Positions 46,357 to 57,600 of a stretch of 64,000 nucleotides of DNA are shown here, in pieces. Source of the DNA: Gnetum montanum (taxonomy: Eukaryota > Streptophyta > Gnetopsida > Gnetales > Gnetaceae). Each line of letters begins with the position of its first letter. Position 1 is the first letter of the stretch. The notes under the pieces are model-generated. The model ran no database searches. It saw only the letters and a program-made list of their open reading frames with translations, and had not been told where the DNA came from. Position numbers and translations under genes: made by a program. The stretch spans positions 539,089 to 603,088 of the forward strand of contig MNCI01024020.1 in assembly GCA_015680685.1 (NCBI GenBank). The letters run 5' to 3'.

Positions 46357-47513
46357 CTTTGCCCCTTCTACATCAAGTCTCCTTCTTTCAATAAATAAAT
46401 AATAATAATGATAATCTGAAATGGTTAAAATAATATCACTTTTTACAAAGATAATAAGCAAATATAATTAAGTATTAATTCTTATTACATGTTTTCCTTG
46501 AATTCTGTCAAGGTATTATGTTGATTATATCCATAAATATGTGTTATAGATAAAACCTTTTAGAAATTTGTTTCAAGTCAAAATTGGTAGAGCATAAACA
46601 AAATATTAAAATGAAAATTAGTAAATTTTCAGGGGAAGTGAATTGTGTTTTCAACATGTAATTGTATTTGATAATAAGTTTCATGGTATTTAAATATAAC
46701 AGAGTTAAGGTAAAGTAACTCTTGAAGCAATTATTTAACATCCAATTAAAAATTAAATGTAAATGTTTAATTTAAAATAATACATTAAAATTAAATGTAA
46801 ATATTTAATATAAAGTGACACATAAAATAAATCTCTAGTGGAAATCAAGGTCATTAAATATAAATAATCTTTTTAAATATTAAAGTAGTGTTATCTTTTT
46901 AGATATTAAAGTAATGTTTTATTAGAAAATTTTATAGGACAACAATCACATTTGTTATCTTATATGGTACTAAATGATGGGAAGTACAAAAGAATTTATT
47001 TTCAATCAACCTTGACTTGAGACTTTAAAAAATTTATTCTGCTAATTAAAAAGTATTTTAAGGTTATCATTAATGTGCTGGTCACAAATGGTATTTCAGG
47101 GTCATCATCATGTTAAGGTGTTTACTTTCCAAATCATTAAAAAAAATAGATTATATACCTTAAACTTTACCTCATCTGCTTACGCTCCTAGGACGTGCCT
47201 TACTTAGTAAGAGCGACCATGTCGGTCACAAACGATATTTTATTTAACTCTGCCGAATCTATCCACTTTCAAGGCTTCGACAAATTTACTGGGCTTCATA
47301 CAATTTGTTATTCACTGGTGGTAGTCACCGATGGCATTTTATTAACTTTTTACCGTCTAAAATATTGATGGAGGAGGTCATTTTCAACGGACCCTCCCTT
47401 TCAAAGAATTCAATTTCTGCGAACCAAGTCTTTAACTTAACGTATCGATTTTGCTGCACGCTGCCGTGGTGTCTATACACCCAATTTTGTGAAACAGTTT
47501 CATAGAAAACTAG
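46357..47513. other. Intergenic, strongly AT-rich
   Basis: No gene seen. Composition becomes less AT-rich from about 47160. Confidence 0.55.
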
Positions 47514-47640
47514 CGATGGCAGTGACATTAGCGAATCAGAGCAGGGCCAATGGAGTGGTAATGGTAATGATAAGATTGCTTTATGATGACGTTAACGAAG
47601 ACTTTGACAGCCATCCTTTTTCTGAGATCTGATTTCTGTG
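47514..47640 (+). pseudogene. Possible relic of the first codons of an LRR-receptor paralogue
   Basis: From ATG at 47514, 'attagcgaatcag...gtggtaatggtaatg...ttgctttatga' aligns with the start of the LRR gene at 51867 (ATTAGCAATGCAG...GTGGTGATGGTAGTG...CTGCTTTATGCT), which encodes its signal peptide. Homology fades after about 75 bp. The flank has a small tandem duplication (CCAAGCCCCACCTCTTTTATTA, 47660-47705). The match is short, so this may be chance. Confidence 0.3.
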
Positions 47641-48419
47641 TCGCCCTCTTACCAATATCCAAGCCCCACCTCTTTTATTATCCAGGCCCCGCCTCTTTTA
47701 TTGAGTCTTACTACTGACAAGGAAGGGAGGAGCCATTCTTAGACTGCTCTAGAAAAGTCTAACATAGACTTTGACGAAGCTACCTACACGATATGATTTC
47801 TTTTCATGAAGCTACTACCTACACCATATGATTTCTTTTCCCAGTCGCCCATGGTGTTAAGTCACTTTCAGGAAATTTCTCCAAGCAAACTGTCCCAGTA
47901 GACCTCTATTTTGAGGTCATTGAATTTATTTCCACCAAGTTTTTCAATTAAATATCAAGGTGTAAATCATTCAGTCATTTTGAACTAATCCTGGTAAAAT
48001 TTTCTTCAACCAAATTGTTCCATCATATTCAGTATACTTTACATTTCAAAGCCAGAATTTTCCCCTTTCAAATGGTCCCAACATTTTTGGCAAGGTCATA
48101 GAATTTCCTCCAAGTTTTCAGTAAAGCCCATTTCAAGTCTCATAACAGAAGAACATGTAATTTTGTGTTCAAAAGAAAGTACTTCTGAATTTCTTCAGTT
48201 GCAAGTTGTAGTTAATATGTCATTAAGAAATTACTTATTCAACCAGAGAAGCAATTCCCTTGTATTGTATCTTGGGCTATGTAAACTTCTTCACAATCAA
48301 CCTAAGTTAAAGGTAGTTTAGCTTCTTGTCATCCAAATCTTTTAGCGTAATTCTATGTGAGACGTCACTTTCACGTCAAAGTTAGATTGCTAAACTTGAA
48401 TTTTAAAATGATCCACGAG
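47641..48419. other. Intergenic with small local duplications
   Basis: Besides the duplication at 47660-47705, 'gaagctac.ctacac.atatgatttcttttc' occurs twice (47777-47805 and 47808-47841). No gene. Confidence 0.55.
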
Positions 48420-50680
48420 TGACCATGAACAATGATTTTGAACATGGCCATATTTAACAACCTGAAATCTATGCAAACTCTTCATTTCTCATCCTTCTTT
48501 GGCACAATAACAAGTGGGCTTATTCATTTTTTGTCTACCACCAGATAAATGAATCCAACTTTGAGAAGTTTTTTAACTTCTTGGCTTCAACTTTGGATTC
48601 AATCTTCTTTGTGGTTGTCTTTTGGGCTTGATAGTAACATTTGCATAGATGCGATGTTGGCATATGCATGGATCTATTCCCGTCAATTCATCATATAACT
48701 AAGAAAAGCTTATTCGCCATTTGTTAACTAACTTTAGTAGCTTTTCTTTAATTCTTTTGTAAATTGAACATTGATGATTACTAGTTTACCATTATTTAAG
48801 AATACATATTCTAAAAATTTTGGTAATGCTTTTAGTTCTAAAGCCCCTGGTTAGAACTTTTTAGAACTTTTTGGGACTTCAGCTCTACCCACTCTACTTC
48901 TAAATCTTCTTTATTTTTTGCTTTGTAAAGATGGCTCTAGATTTGCTTCATTTCATCCATCTTGCCTATATATGCACTTGTGAGGATTTTTTATGGTTCC
49001 ATGCATATTGTGTGATTGGAGCATTTGTCTAAAATTAGCCATTGGGTACCCTCATATTTTGTGGCTGCTACATTCAAGCATTATTGAATATTGATGGGTT
49101 TGGCATAGATCCTACATACTATGATGGATGCACTCTTGATTGCTGATATTTTATGTATGCAATTGCATCTTGTGTCACTCTACACGATGCATTGAACTCT
49201 CTTTTTCTCTACTTTCTTGAATCCATTTTCCATGGAGATTTCTAAGAAGAGGTCTATGTTTCCTAGCTTGGCATCTGTTGTGCTTAGCCAAGCCCTCCCC
49301 ATAACGATCAAGAAGTCCCCTTTACAATTATCCACATGGATTACCAGGAAATCTGCTAGATATGACCATCCACTAACTATGGTCACAATATCATCCATCA
49401 ATCCTAACAGGATAGTAATGGATTGGTTTGCAAGCTCTAACCTAATATTATATTCTTTGAGTGGAGGTAGGTTCTATGTCTTGTATATTTCATGGAAAAT
49501 TAAGTTTACATGGGAACTTAATAGAGCCTTTCTTGGATAGTTTGAGAGGACTCCATTCTTTTTAGAGGGCTTTCAGAATCCATTCTTTTTCTAGGAAGGT
49601 GTCTTGCCTTTATCTAATCTATGTCTACATGGGTCAACATGATAGTTTAAATATTTTAGGATTTTAGTTTTGAAGGTAGCTTGGTTGGCATTTCTTGGAT
49701 AGTTTGAGAGGACTCCACAATTAGAGATGCCTACAAAAGGTTTGGGTGGATTGTTGGACCTAAAAAAATGATCTTTTCGAGCCTTAAGCTTGGGACTGCC
49801 TAACTTGTCATCCTCATAAGTTTACTACTCACAAGACATTTCTTTGTTGAGGATGCAGAGGTATTTCTCCTTGCATAGGCAATGTAGGTAACAAAGAAGT
49901 GGAAGCTTGAGGTGCATGATGCTGTTGTGGGTAATGAGGAGTATATGTGGAAGAAGATTCAATGCGTGAAATGGTAGGTCGATGATGTTCAGATGATGAA
50001 GAGTGACACAAGTTACTAGATATAGTAAACATATAGATCTAGTTGTTTGTAAGGATATTGCTACCTTGGTGGTAGCCCCCACAATTGTGGATTTTTCCAT
50101 TCATGATAGTAGTCCTAAGGTTAAGGCAATGTTTCACTTAGGTAGTACTATTGCTAGTTGAATTGTTGCTAACAATTGTCTTAAAGATTAAGATAGTCTC
50201 CTGGTAATGAGTGGTGGAGCATCCAACACTCTACCATACAAGTCACGAGTGTTCATGCGCAACCAAATTGTAATATGCAAATGGATAATGTAGTTATGCT
50301 AGTAATTGGTGTTGAGTTTGCGATTAGTGTCTTCCCACTTTGAGTTAGTGAAGTTCAAGTACATGGTAGCTCGTAGTGAGGTGTATGATTAACTCATGTT
50401 GTTATGCTCTTAAGTGCTCCTAATGTAAACATGATCGAATAAATTCTAAGTCTAGTTAACTAAAAAAACATAAATCTAATTTAGCCTAGTGTGATGGATA
50501 TCGAATCCTGGTTTACCATACACACCTTGGACTTATGTAGTCATCACTAAGATTATCACATGGTATTACTACTAAGCGAATTAAGCAACACCACTACTAA
50601 GTTACCAGATAACTACACTTAGCAGTCGAAACTAGTTATATCCATTCTACTTACTAATGACATGTAAAATAAAGAGCTTG
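48420..50680 (-). mobile_element. Truncated Ty3/gypsy copy of the same family (5' LTR to RT)
   Basis: Read on the minus strand: a partial LTR (50680-50205, ending 'ccaccactcatta'), then remnants of the gag linker (about 50100-49800), the protease region (49401-49180), and the start of RT (about 48640-48430; 'cccacttgttattgtgccaaagaagg', 'tagatttcaggttgttaaat'). The element stops inside RT. Most of gag between the LTR and 50150 is deleted. No 3' LTR is visible. Confidence 0.75.
49180..49401 (-). pseudogene. Retropepsin-region remnant of the minus-strand gypsy copy
   Basis: This 73-codon stretch contains MMDDIVTIVSGWSYLADFLV and MGRAWLSTTDAKLG, matching 29782-30000 of element C (VEDIITTVCGWPYLADFLV, MGRAWLSTIDARLG). 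The DSG site lies upstream in a broken frame. Not functional. Confidence 0.85.
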
Positions 50681-51731
50681 GAATGTAAATGACTTTCTTT
50701 CATCACTATTCTTGTTTTGTCAATTTAAAGTCTACATTACAAAGTATCTTCCATATTATAAAAAATTGTCTTTTTAATCTAAACATAAAGGCATATTTGC
50801 AGGTGAATTACCTTCTTCATCTTATTTTTATGTAGTAGATTTACTATCTTTTTTCAAGGTTATATTTATAATATTTTATCTAAGATTTAAGTTTCAATTC
50901 TATGCTATTGAGCATTGGTTGCTAGTTAGATGGTTATGTCATACAATATTGTACATAAAGGTGCTAAGTTCAAAACTCAATATTGACACCCCTTTAAAAT
51001 TACTATGTTGCCAATCAAGGAATATGTTACTTGATGTTACCTATTACTAAAAAATATTGTTGTTCTTTTATATTTTTCATTGATCTTGTAATCAATGCAA
51101 GTCACCGCTATTATTATCCTATCATAGTCATAGTCGTTGTCATCTTTATTGTTATCTTGTAATATATGGTCAATAATTCAACATAGAAAAGTTAGAATTT
51201 GAAAATTCTTTGTTGTAATTGCCTTATACCCTACGCTTCATTCAACTTCATCATCAATGCATATATCACATTAGATTGAATGTCACCATTATCATCTTCC
51301 TTGTTATCTTATTCATATACATAAAGTTAGTCATTCAACATACAAAAAGATAAGAAATAGAAAGCCCTTTACTTCAATTGCCGTGTCCCATGCAACATGT
51401 TCATATTTATCATTATTACCATGGTTGTACATTACATCAACTTAGGAAAAGTCAAGTCTTCAGACCTAGCATCATTTCAAATGAATTGGCACTTGTTTAT
51501 GATAATTTTTTCACAGTTATTTACTGTTCAAAACCTTAACAAGAGTTTTTACCATAGAGACAGACAAACAGGGCGCAAAAGACATGATGCGTTTTCCTTC
51601 GTCCAATGTCTTAACAGTGGGATATCATATTCACCTGAAAATTCGATTTGCTAGAGTCTGAATCGTGACAAAAACAGTGCTAAATTCTTCCTGCAGCTAT
51701 CCCTACGTGTACGTCGAGGCAGTGGATGACT
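50681..51731. other. Intergenic upstream of the LRR receptor gene
   Basis: AT-rich. Near 50915-50985, 'tagttagatgg' followed by 'aagttcaaaactc' loosely resembles SINE A and B boxes; too weak to call. No gene. Confidence 0.5.
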
Positions 51732-51818
51732 TTGACCAAGACTTTGTCCAATATGGCCTGCTCCATCGCCCACGTAATTCGTATGGACTCCAAAAATTGA
51801 TGCCCTGCTCTATAAAAT
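51732..51818 (+). promoter_or_regulatory. Core promoter of the LRR receptor gene: W box and TATA box
   Basis: TATAAAAT at 51811-51818 lies 48 bases before the ATG, so transcription would begin near 51845 with a short leader. TTGACC at 51732-51737 is a perfect W box, the site bound by WRKY factors that control many plant defence and receptor genes. The regulatory role is inferred. Confidence 0.5.
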
Positions 51819-51866
51819 GTTGTTCCGCATACTCATCACACCAGAGTTCCTGGATCGTGTATAGCA

Positions 51867-54800
51867 ATGGCATTAGCAATGCAGATTAGACGAGGTGGAG
51901 TCATGGCAGTGGTGATGGTAGTGCTGCTTTATGCTGTTCCTGCTTCTGCATCATCATCATCTTCATCTTTGGATGTCGATGTGAATGCCCTCCTGCAATT
52001 CAAAGCGGGAATTATGCGCGACTCTAATAACGTGCTTTTTAATTGGAGTCGCCACAACGCCCATGGAATCTGCCACAATTGGGCTGGAGTCGGCTGTTCA
52101 TCATTATCTTCTCATTCCCCCCATGAGCGGAATGAACGCCGGGTGGTACGCTTGGACCTGGCCGGGTCCCCTCTCTCATATGTTTTTTTGTCAGGTGTGC
52201 TTTCCCCATTTTTATGCAACCTCACATTTCTGACCTATTTGAATCTCTCCAATAATGATTTCTTTGGACCTATCCCCAAAGAGATTGGTAGACTGAGCCG
52301 GCTGCAAAACCTGGATCTTTATTCTACAGCAATACAAGGCCCCATTCCTTACTCCTTGAGAAATTGCTCTGGTCTTGAAGGCTTGGGACTGCATTTAGAA
52401 GGGAAAGGGCTTTCAATTATAGCTCCTTGGCTGCTAAACTTCACATCTCTCCGGGAGCTCCGGTTAGATATAAGAAATTTGAAAGGGGATATGCCAGAAG
52501 AGTTAGGAAAATTAAGTGAGCTTCATAGTCTAACTCTGTACTGGCAGGATCCTGATGGCTTCTCAAATCCCATATTTTCTTGGGTGACAAATCTGTTCCG
52601 TCTTCGGAGCCTAGAATTGGGTGTAGATGATAGCAAAAGTATCCCACGGGGATTGGGAAATCTTACTCATCTGAGGGAGCTGTATTTGTATGTTGATATA
52701 CTGACTGGAATTATTCCATGTGAGCTTGGAAATCTTAGCCGCTTGCAACAACTTGATCTGTCTTTCTTCATGGGAAGCAGCCCAATACCTTCATGTCTCC
52801 AAAAATTACAACAACTTGAAAGCTTCTCATTTGAAGGAGAGCAGGTCACAAGTTCAATTCCACCTGAGTTAGGAAATCTTAGCCTTTTATTAGCGTTGAG
52901 TTTGGAGTTGGGTTGGTTGAATGGAGGTATTCCATGGCAGCTTGGAAATTTGAGCAGGTTGCAGTCTCTTGACTTGTCTTTTTACAATGGTAACAGTTTC
53001 ATACCTTCGTCCCTGGGAATGCTGTCACAGCTTCAATACTTGAGTTTGGAGTTGGGTTGGTTGAATGGAGGTATTCCATGGCAGCTTGGAAATTTGAGCA
53101 GGTTGCAGTATCTTGACTTGTTTTTTTCCAATGGTAACAGTTTCATACCTTTGTCCCTGGGAATGCTGTCACAGCTTCAACACTTGAGTTTGGAGTTGGG
53201 TTGGTTGAATGGAGGTATTCCATGGCAGCTTGGAAATTTGAGCAGGTTGCTGTCTCTTGACTTGTCTTTTTCCAATGGTAACAGTTTCATACCCTCGTCC
53301 CTGGGAATGCTGTCACAACTTCAAAGCTTGTACCTCACATGTGAAAGCGGCTACACAGGCTACACAGGTACATTTCCATTTTCATTTCCATTTCCACCCC
53401 CGCTTCAAGGCTTGTCCCGCACAGGTGAAAGCAGATTCACAGGTTCAACTCCACCCAAGCGTCAAGGCTTGTCCCACGGCTTCACAGGTTCAATTCCACC
53501 CGAGTTAGGAAATCTTCGTAAACTCAGGTGGTTGGAATTGGGAGTAATGAAACTTAGTGGAGGTATCCCACGGGAACTGGGAAATCTTACCAACCTGTAC
53601 AGCCTCAGTTTGACATTCGACCTGCTGAGTGGAAGTGTCCTCTGCCCGCTGGCAAATTTGACTCGTTTGCAACAACTTCACTTGTCATTGGACATGCTGA
53701 GTGGCAGTATCCCGTGCCAGTTGGCAAGTTTGAGCCGCTTGCAGTGGCTTGATTTGTCATTCCGCAAAGGAAGCGGCGTAATACCTTCGTGCTTTGCAAA
53801 ATTCTCACAACTTAAATGGCTATGGCTGGAGGGATATTATTTTACTGGTTCCATTCCAAAGGAGTTAGGAAATCTGAGCAAACTCACTGACTTTCACCTT
53901 GACACAGAAAGGCTGGCAGGAAATATTCCATCTGAGTTGGGAAGGCTCAAAAATCTGACCTCATTCAGCTTATCGGCATATTCTATAACAGGTATATGTC
54001 AACTAAAACAGGTTAAACGCTTGTCGTTATTTACTACTGGTATTCCGTTTGCAATACCAGACTGCATTAGTATGATGTCTCGATTAAGTTCTTTGGCAGT
54101 ATCTAGCGGTGGAATTCCAAAGGCCATCCACAATCTCAGCATGTTGTCATCACACAATGTGCAAGCCTTGCCAAGAGGATTGTGCTCACACAATGTGCAA
54201 GCCTTGCCAAGAGGATTGTGCTCGTTGACAAACTTGAATTATTTGTATCTGCTGTATTTAAACATCAGCGGCTGTATTCCAGAATGCATTGGTAACATGA
54301 CGCAACTAATTTATGTAACCTTAAAAGGTAACCAGTTGAGCGGCCAAATTCCCAATAGTATTGGAAAGCTGGTAAATTTGGTCTCCTTAGATATTTCTCA
54401 AAACAAGCTCACTGGTAGCATACCTTCGGCCCTAGCAAACTGCAAGCAGCTATCAATATTGAAGATGGAGAAAAACAGTTTCCATGGTATGCTTTCTGTC
54501 ATATGTCCATCTTCCCTGCTGGTTCTATCGGTGCATCTGAATCATTTCTCTGGGCCTTCATCATTGATTAATTGCAAGAATCTCCTAGTATTAGATTTGA
54601 GGAGGAATCTGCTAAATGGTTTTCTGCCAGATTATTTAATGAAAATGCATAACCTCAAAGTGCTAAATCTCGGCCATAACATGTTTGAAGGTACCATTCC
54701 TGAATGGGTAGTCAACTTCACACAGCTACAAGTGTTGGACCTATCCAACAATCACTTTCATGGCAATGTTCCATCCCACCTCAACATGCTCAAGCAATTT

Positions 54801-54871
54801 CAACAATCAAAGGATAGAGAAGCCGATAATGAGAATGTGTTGGAGGAAGTGACAATAATGTTAACAGAGAA
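51867..54871 (+). CDS. LRR receptor (receptor-like protein or kinase), 3' end in gap
   Basis: The frame is open for 1001 codons without an intron, then runs into a gap. Residues 1-29 form a signal peptide with core VMAVVMVVLLYAV. Residues 35-80 form an LRRNT cap (NALLQFKAGI, ICHNWAGVGC). From about residue 110 to the gap there are 30 or more plant extracellular LRRs (LxxLxLxxNxFxGxIPxxLGxL). The class senses peptides or microbial molecules at the cell surface. Before the gap, LDLSNNHFHGNVPSHL leads to an acidic non-LRR stretch (KDREADNENVLEEVTIMLTE), similar in position to the island before the last LRRs in receptor-like proteins. The 578-base gap could hold the last LRRs and a membrane helix, but not a complete kinase domain if its length is right. 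Odd points: triplicated LRR pair, a Phe/Pro-rich break and a duplicated 12-residue unit. Confidence 0.85.
52896..53327 (+). repeat. Three in-frame 144-bp tandem repeats in the LRR gene
   Basis: Units start at 52896, 53040 and 53184. Each encodes 48 residues, two LRRs (LSLELGWLNGGIPWQLG / LSRLQSLDLSF..GNSFIP). They differ by only a few bases, while other LRRs in the gene are strongly diverged, so the triplication is recent. A fourth unit fades after 53327. Confidence 0.95.
53337..53495 (+). repeat. Non-LRR insert built of micro-duplications in the LRR gene
   Basis: The frame stays open but the LRR pattern is lost: 'ctacacagg' twice, 'tttccattttcatttcc' runs, and 'caaggcttgtccc...cacaggttcaa.tccaccc' twice. 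It encodes FPFSFPFPPPLQGLSRTG and a second QGLSHGFTGS copy. It looks like replication slippage on an LRR. Confidence 0.8.
54150..54221 (+). repeat. 36-bp perfect tandem duplication in the LRR gene
   Basis: Copies at 54150-54185 and 54186-54221 are identical and encode SHNVQALPRGLC twice, in frame. Absence of any difference means a very recent duplication or an assembly artefact. Confidence 0.95.
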
Positions 54872-55449
54872 NNNNNNNNNNNNNNNNNNNNNNNNNNNNN
54901 NNNNNNNNNNNNNNNNNNNNNNNNNNNNNNNNNNNNNNNNNNNNNNNNNNNNNNNNNNNNNNNNNNNNNNNNNNNNNNNNNNNNNNNNNNNNNNNNNNNN
55001 NNNNNNNNNNNNNNNNNNNNNNNNNNNNNNNNNNNNNNNNNNNNNNNNNNNNNNNNNNNNNNNNNNNNNNNNNNNNNNNNNNNNNNNNNNNNNNNNNNNN
55101 NNNNNNNNNNNNNNNNNNNNNNNNNNNNNNNNNNNNNNNNNNNNNNNNNNNNNNNNNNNNNNNNNNNNNNNNNNNNNNNNNNNNNNNNNNNNNNNNNNNN
55201 NNNNNNNNNNNNNNNNNNNNNNNNNNNNNNNNNNNNNNNNNNNNNNNNNNNNNNNNNNNNNNNNNNNNNNNNNNNNNNNNNNNNNNNNNNNNNNNNNNNN
55301 NNNNNNNNNNNNNNNNNNNNNNNNNNNNNNNNNNNNNNNNNNNNNNNNNNNNNNNNNNNNNNNNNNNNNNNNNNNNNNNNNNNNNNNNNNNNNNNNNNNN
55401 NNNNNNNNNNNNNNNNNNNNNNNNNNNNNNNNNNNNNNNNNNNNNNNNN
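54872..55449. other. Assembly gap (578 N) covering the 3' end of the LRR gene
   Basis: It hides the C-terminal part, so receptor-like protein and receptor kinase cannot be told apart. The sequence after the gap is a tandem repeat, which may be why assembly failed. Confidence 0.9.
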
Positions 55450-55588
55450 TGTCTATGCTTTTGTGAGTGTCTCAAATCTCCTTGTAAAAATATATTTGAT
55501 GTCGTGTTATCAGATCTTTAGTCTGTCTATGCTTTTGTGAGTGTCTCAAATCTCCTTGTAAAAATATATTTGATTTCGTGTTATCAAG
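55450..55588 (+). repeat. 74-bp tandem duplication flanking the gap
   Basis: 'tgtctatgcttttgtgagtg...' starts at 55450 and again at 55524, nearly identical over about 65 bases. It is probably 3' untranslated or downstream sequence of the LRR gene. Confidence 0.9.
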
Positions 55589-55679
55589 AGCAGCATACAA
55601 ATATAGTCTGCTTTTTATGGGGAAAAATTTGTTCAGAGGACCCTCTGCTATTGTTCATTAATTAATTTAGCTTGATGTT

Positions 55680-56490
55680 GGAGCAGTGCTTTCAAATTTA
55701 TGATTCTGAATTTCTTTTTTTTTATATTGTCTATATGTAAAATACTTCCCCTTGGAAGTGATGAAGATATTCTCAGTGGAAATAACAATCAAATTTGTGA
55801 GAATTTGTTTCTTGTTGTTGCTCCATTAATCTGGAAACTCTTCTGTTTGATGAAGAGTCATCCTATGCAATAGATTTAATCTAAAATCATTCGACAAGGA
55901 AGCACAGTTGTTATGTGAAATTGTACATGCATTATATGTTTGGGATATAATATTTACAGAATGGACAAATAGTCCTGTTTCTGCACTGAGGTAGTAGAAG
56001 GTTAAGAGTACGGTTAAAGATTTGCATGCTGATGCAGAAGAGTAAACTAATGAAGCAGAAAGTCAATGATATATCAGCACTGCCTCAGCTGGGAAACAGA
56101 TTGATTGGGATATTATTTTTTGTACTTCTACCGCATCCACAATTGCTTACAACTTGGTTTTGTGTTCAAAGTAGTTAGCTTGGTGTCCCAATGCTTTTTT
56201 GGTATCCAACAGTAGCAAAAATGTAAGCTATGGATTTAAACAAGGAAGTTTTGTTTTCAAAATTTAGGATTCTATGTATTAAACTATATTTGAGAGTGAT
56301 CTCAATAGCAGCAATTGAAGTAAACTTATCATTGGCACAACCAAAATAGTGATTGCTGGTTTTGAAAGTTCCTCTTTCAGATACACTAGAACAATCTGTG
56401 TGAGAAATTATCTCCTTTTTTTAAGGTAAGGTGTTTTACTTTATGACTTAGCTCAAGAAAATAATTCTTGATAGGTGTGTAGGGCAGACA
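55680..56490 (+). repeat. Dispersed repeat with exon-like core, copy 1
   Basis: Collinear with about 62560-63420. Shared blocks are 'ttgttgttgctccatta', 'aatggacaaatagtcc', 'catgctgatgcag' and 'ccacaattgcttacaacttggttttgt'. A core of about 120 bases after a possible splice acceptor (56037) reads DISALPQLGN...PHPQLLTTWFC and resembles the other copy's protein. I do not recognise the gene. A third trace of its left part is at 57910-58010. Confidence 0.55.
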
Positions 56491-56714
56491 CTTTGACCTA
56501 AATCTCCAAGAAATTAATTACCAAAGCAAATTGCTAAAGTAGATGAAGCTATAATGATTGTAAGTCATTTTATTAAAACTAATTTTGGATTTCATGGAGT
56601 GTGTTCTGTCCAATAGATCTTGTCTTCCAACGTAATAAAACATTCAATTTTAATTCAGTTTCATAATGCATATGGGCTGTGCAGTTTCCCAATTACTTTG
56701 TTTTCTGACATTGA

Positions 56715-57150
56715 TGAAAATGATCCTTTATGCATTCAAATTTAAAGAAAGAAAATGTTGTTGATTCTAGGTTTAATGCTGATCACAACGCAATGTTGAT
56801 TGTAGTATAAATGGTTTCAAGATTATCATAAAACTTAGAAATCTAGGAGAAATTGTAGGCTTGATTTTGATACAGAGGTTCATATTTTGATGCAAGATTG
56901 TGATCAAAATACTAAATTTATTAGGTTCAAATTATGTTAACATACAACAATACAAATGTGATAATAGTTTGTTTAGCTTATCACATGCACATACTCATTC
57001 TTATTGTGTAAGTTGCAAGTTGTATAAAACATAGCAAACTTTTAGCAGCACCACTAAACATCATGGATAGTACATAGGAGAATTCCATGAACTAGGATTT
57101 AATAAAATCTTGCAAAAGGAGATGTGTTGAAATATGATAACAATAAAACA
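56715..57150 (+). repeat. Dispersed repeat, copy 2 (paired with 41170-41870)
   Basis: Same order of blocks as the first copy ('ttcaaatttaaagaaagaaaatgttgttgat', 'ttcatattttgatgcaagat', 'ccatgaactaggatttaataaaa'). It ends near the start of an LTR-like segment at 57157. Confidence 0.5.
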
Positions 57151-57156
57151 ATAACA

Positions 57157-57600
57157 AACTGTTAAGTATGTCTTGACTTTTGTGGCTTCTTGTTTATATC
57201 CATGGTTTGTGTGACACATTGTATGTACATATAGTTTTTATCTGTAGTTTATGAATCACTTTGTATGATTATACTATTTTTCATCCATGGTTTAGTAAAA
57301 CCAACAATAGCCCCCATGGTTTAATGGCTTTTTGTATTGTCTATAACACTTCTATATAAAGGGCTTAAGACACTTGTTTGTAACAAGCAAGGAAGGAAGC
57401 CATAAAGGCTAGTAAGAAAAGTGTGAGTTGAGTGTGGTTGTGACTTTGAAGAGATTTGTGGTTGAGGATTCTCCTTTTGTAATTGTCATTCCATTTTGTA
57501 GAAGAATTCAAGCTTCTCCTTTGCTTGTGGATGTANGCTGAAAATGTAAGTGCTTTGATAATACTTTTACTAATTCATGCAGAGAAACTACTAATTAGCT
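57157..57600 (+). mobile_element. Probable LTR fragment of another retrotransposon
   Basis: It starts TGTTAAGTATG, a copia-like LTR start. TATATAAAGG lies at 57353-57362, followed by 'agacacttgtttgtaacaagcaagg' and a T-rich leader with 'gtaattgtcattccattttgtag'. No TSD or internal region could be set. An N at 57536 marks a join. Confidence 0.35.

Noticed and set aside
50915-50985. Possible SINE promoter boxes
   Set aside because: B box deviates (AAGTTCAAAACTC) and no ends or second copy were found.
54861-55475. Minus-strand ORF over the gap
   Set aside because: It consists almost only of N.
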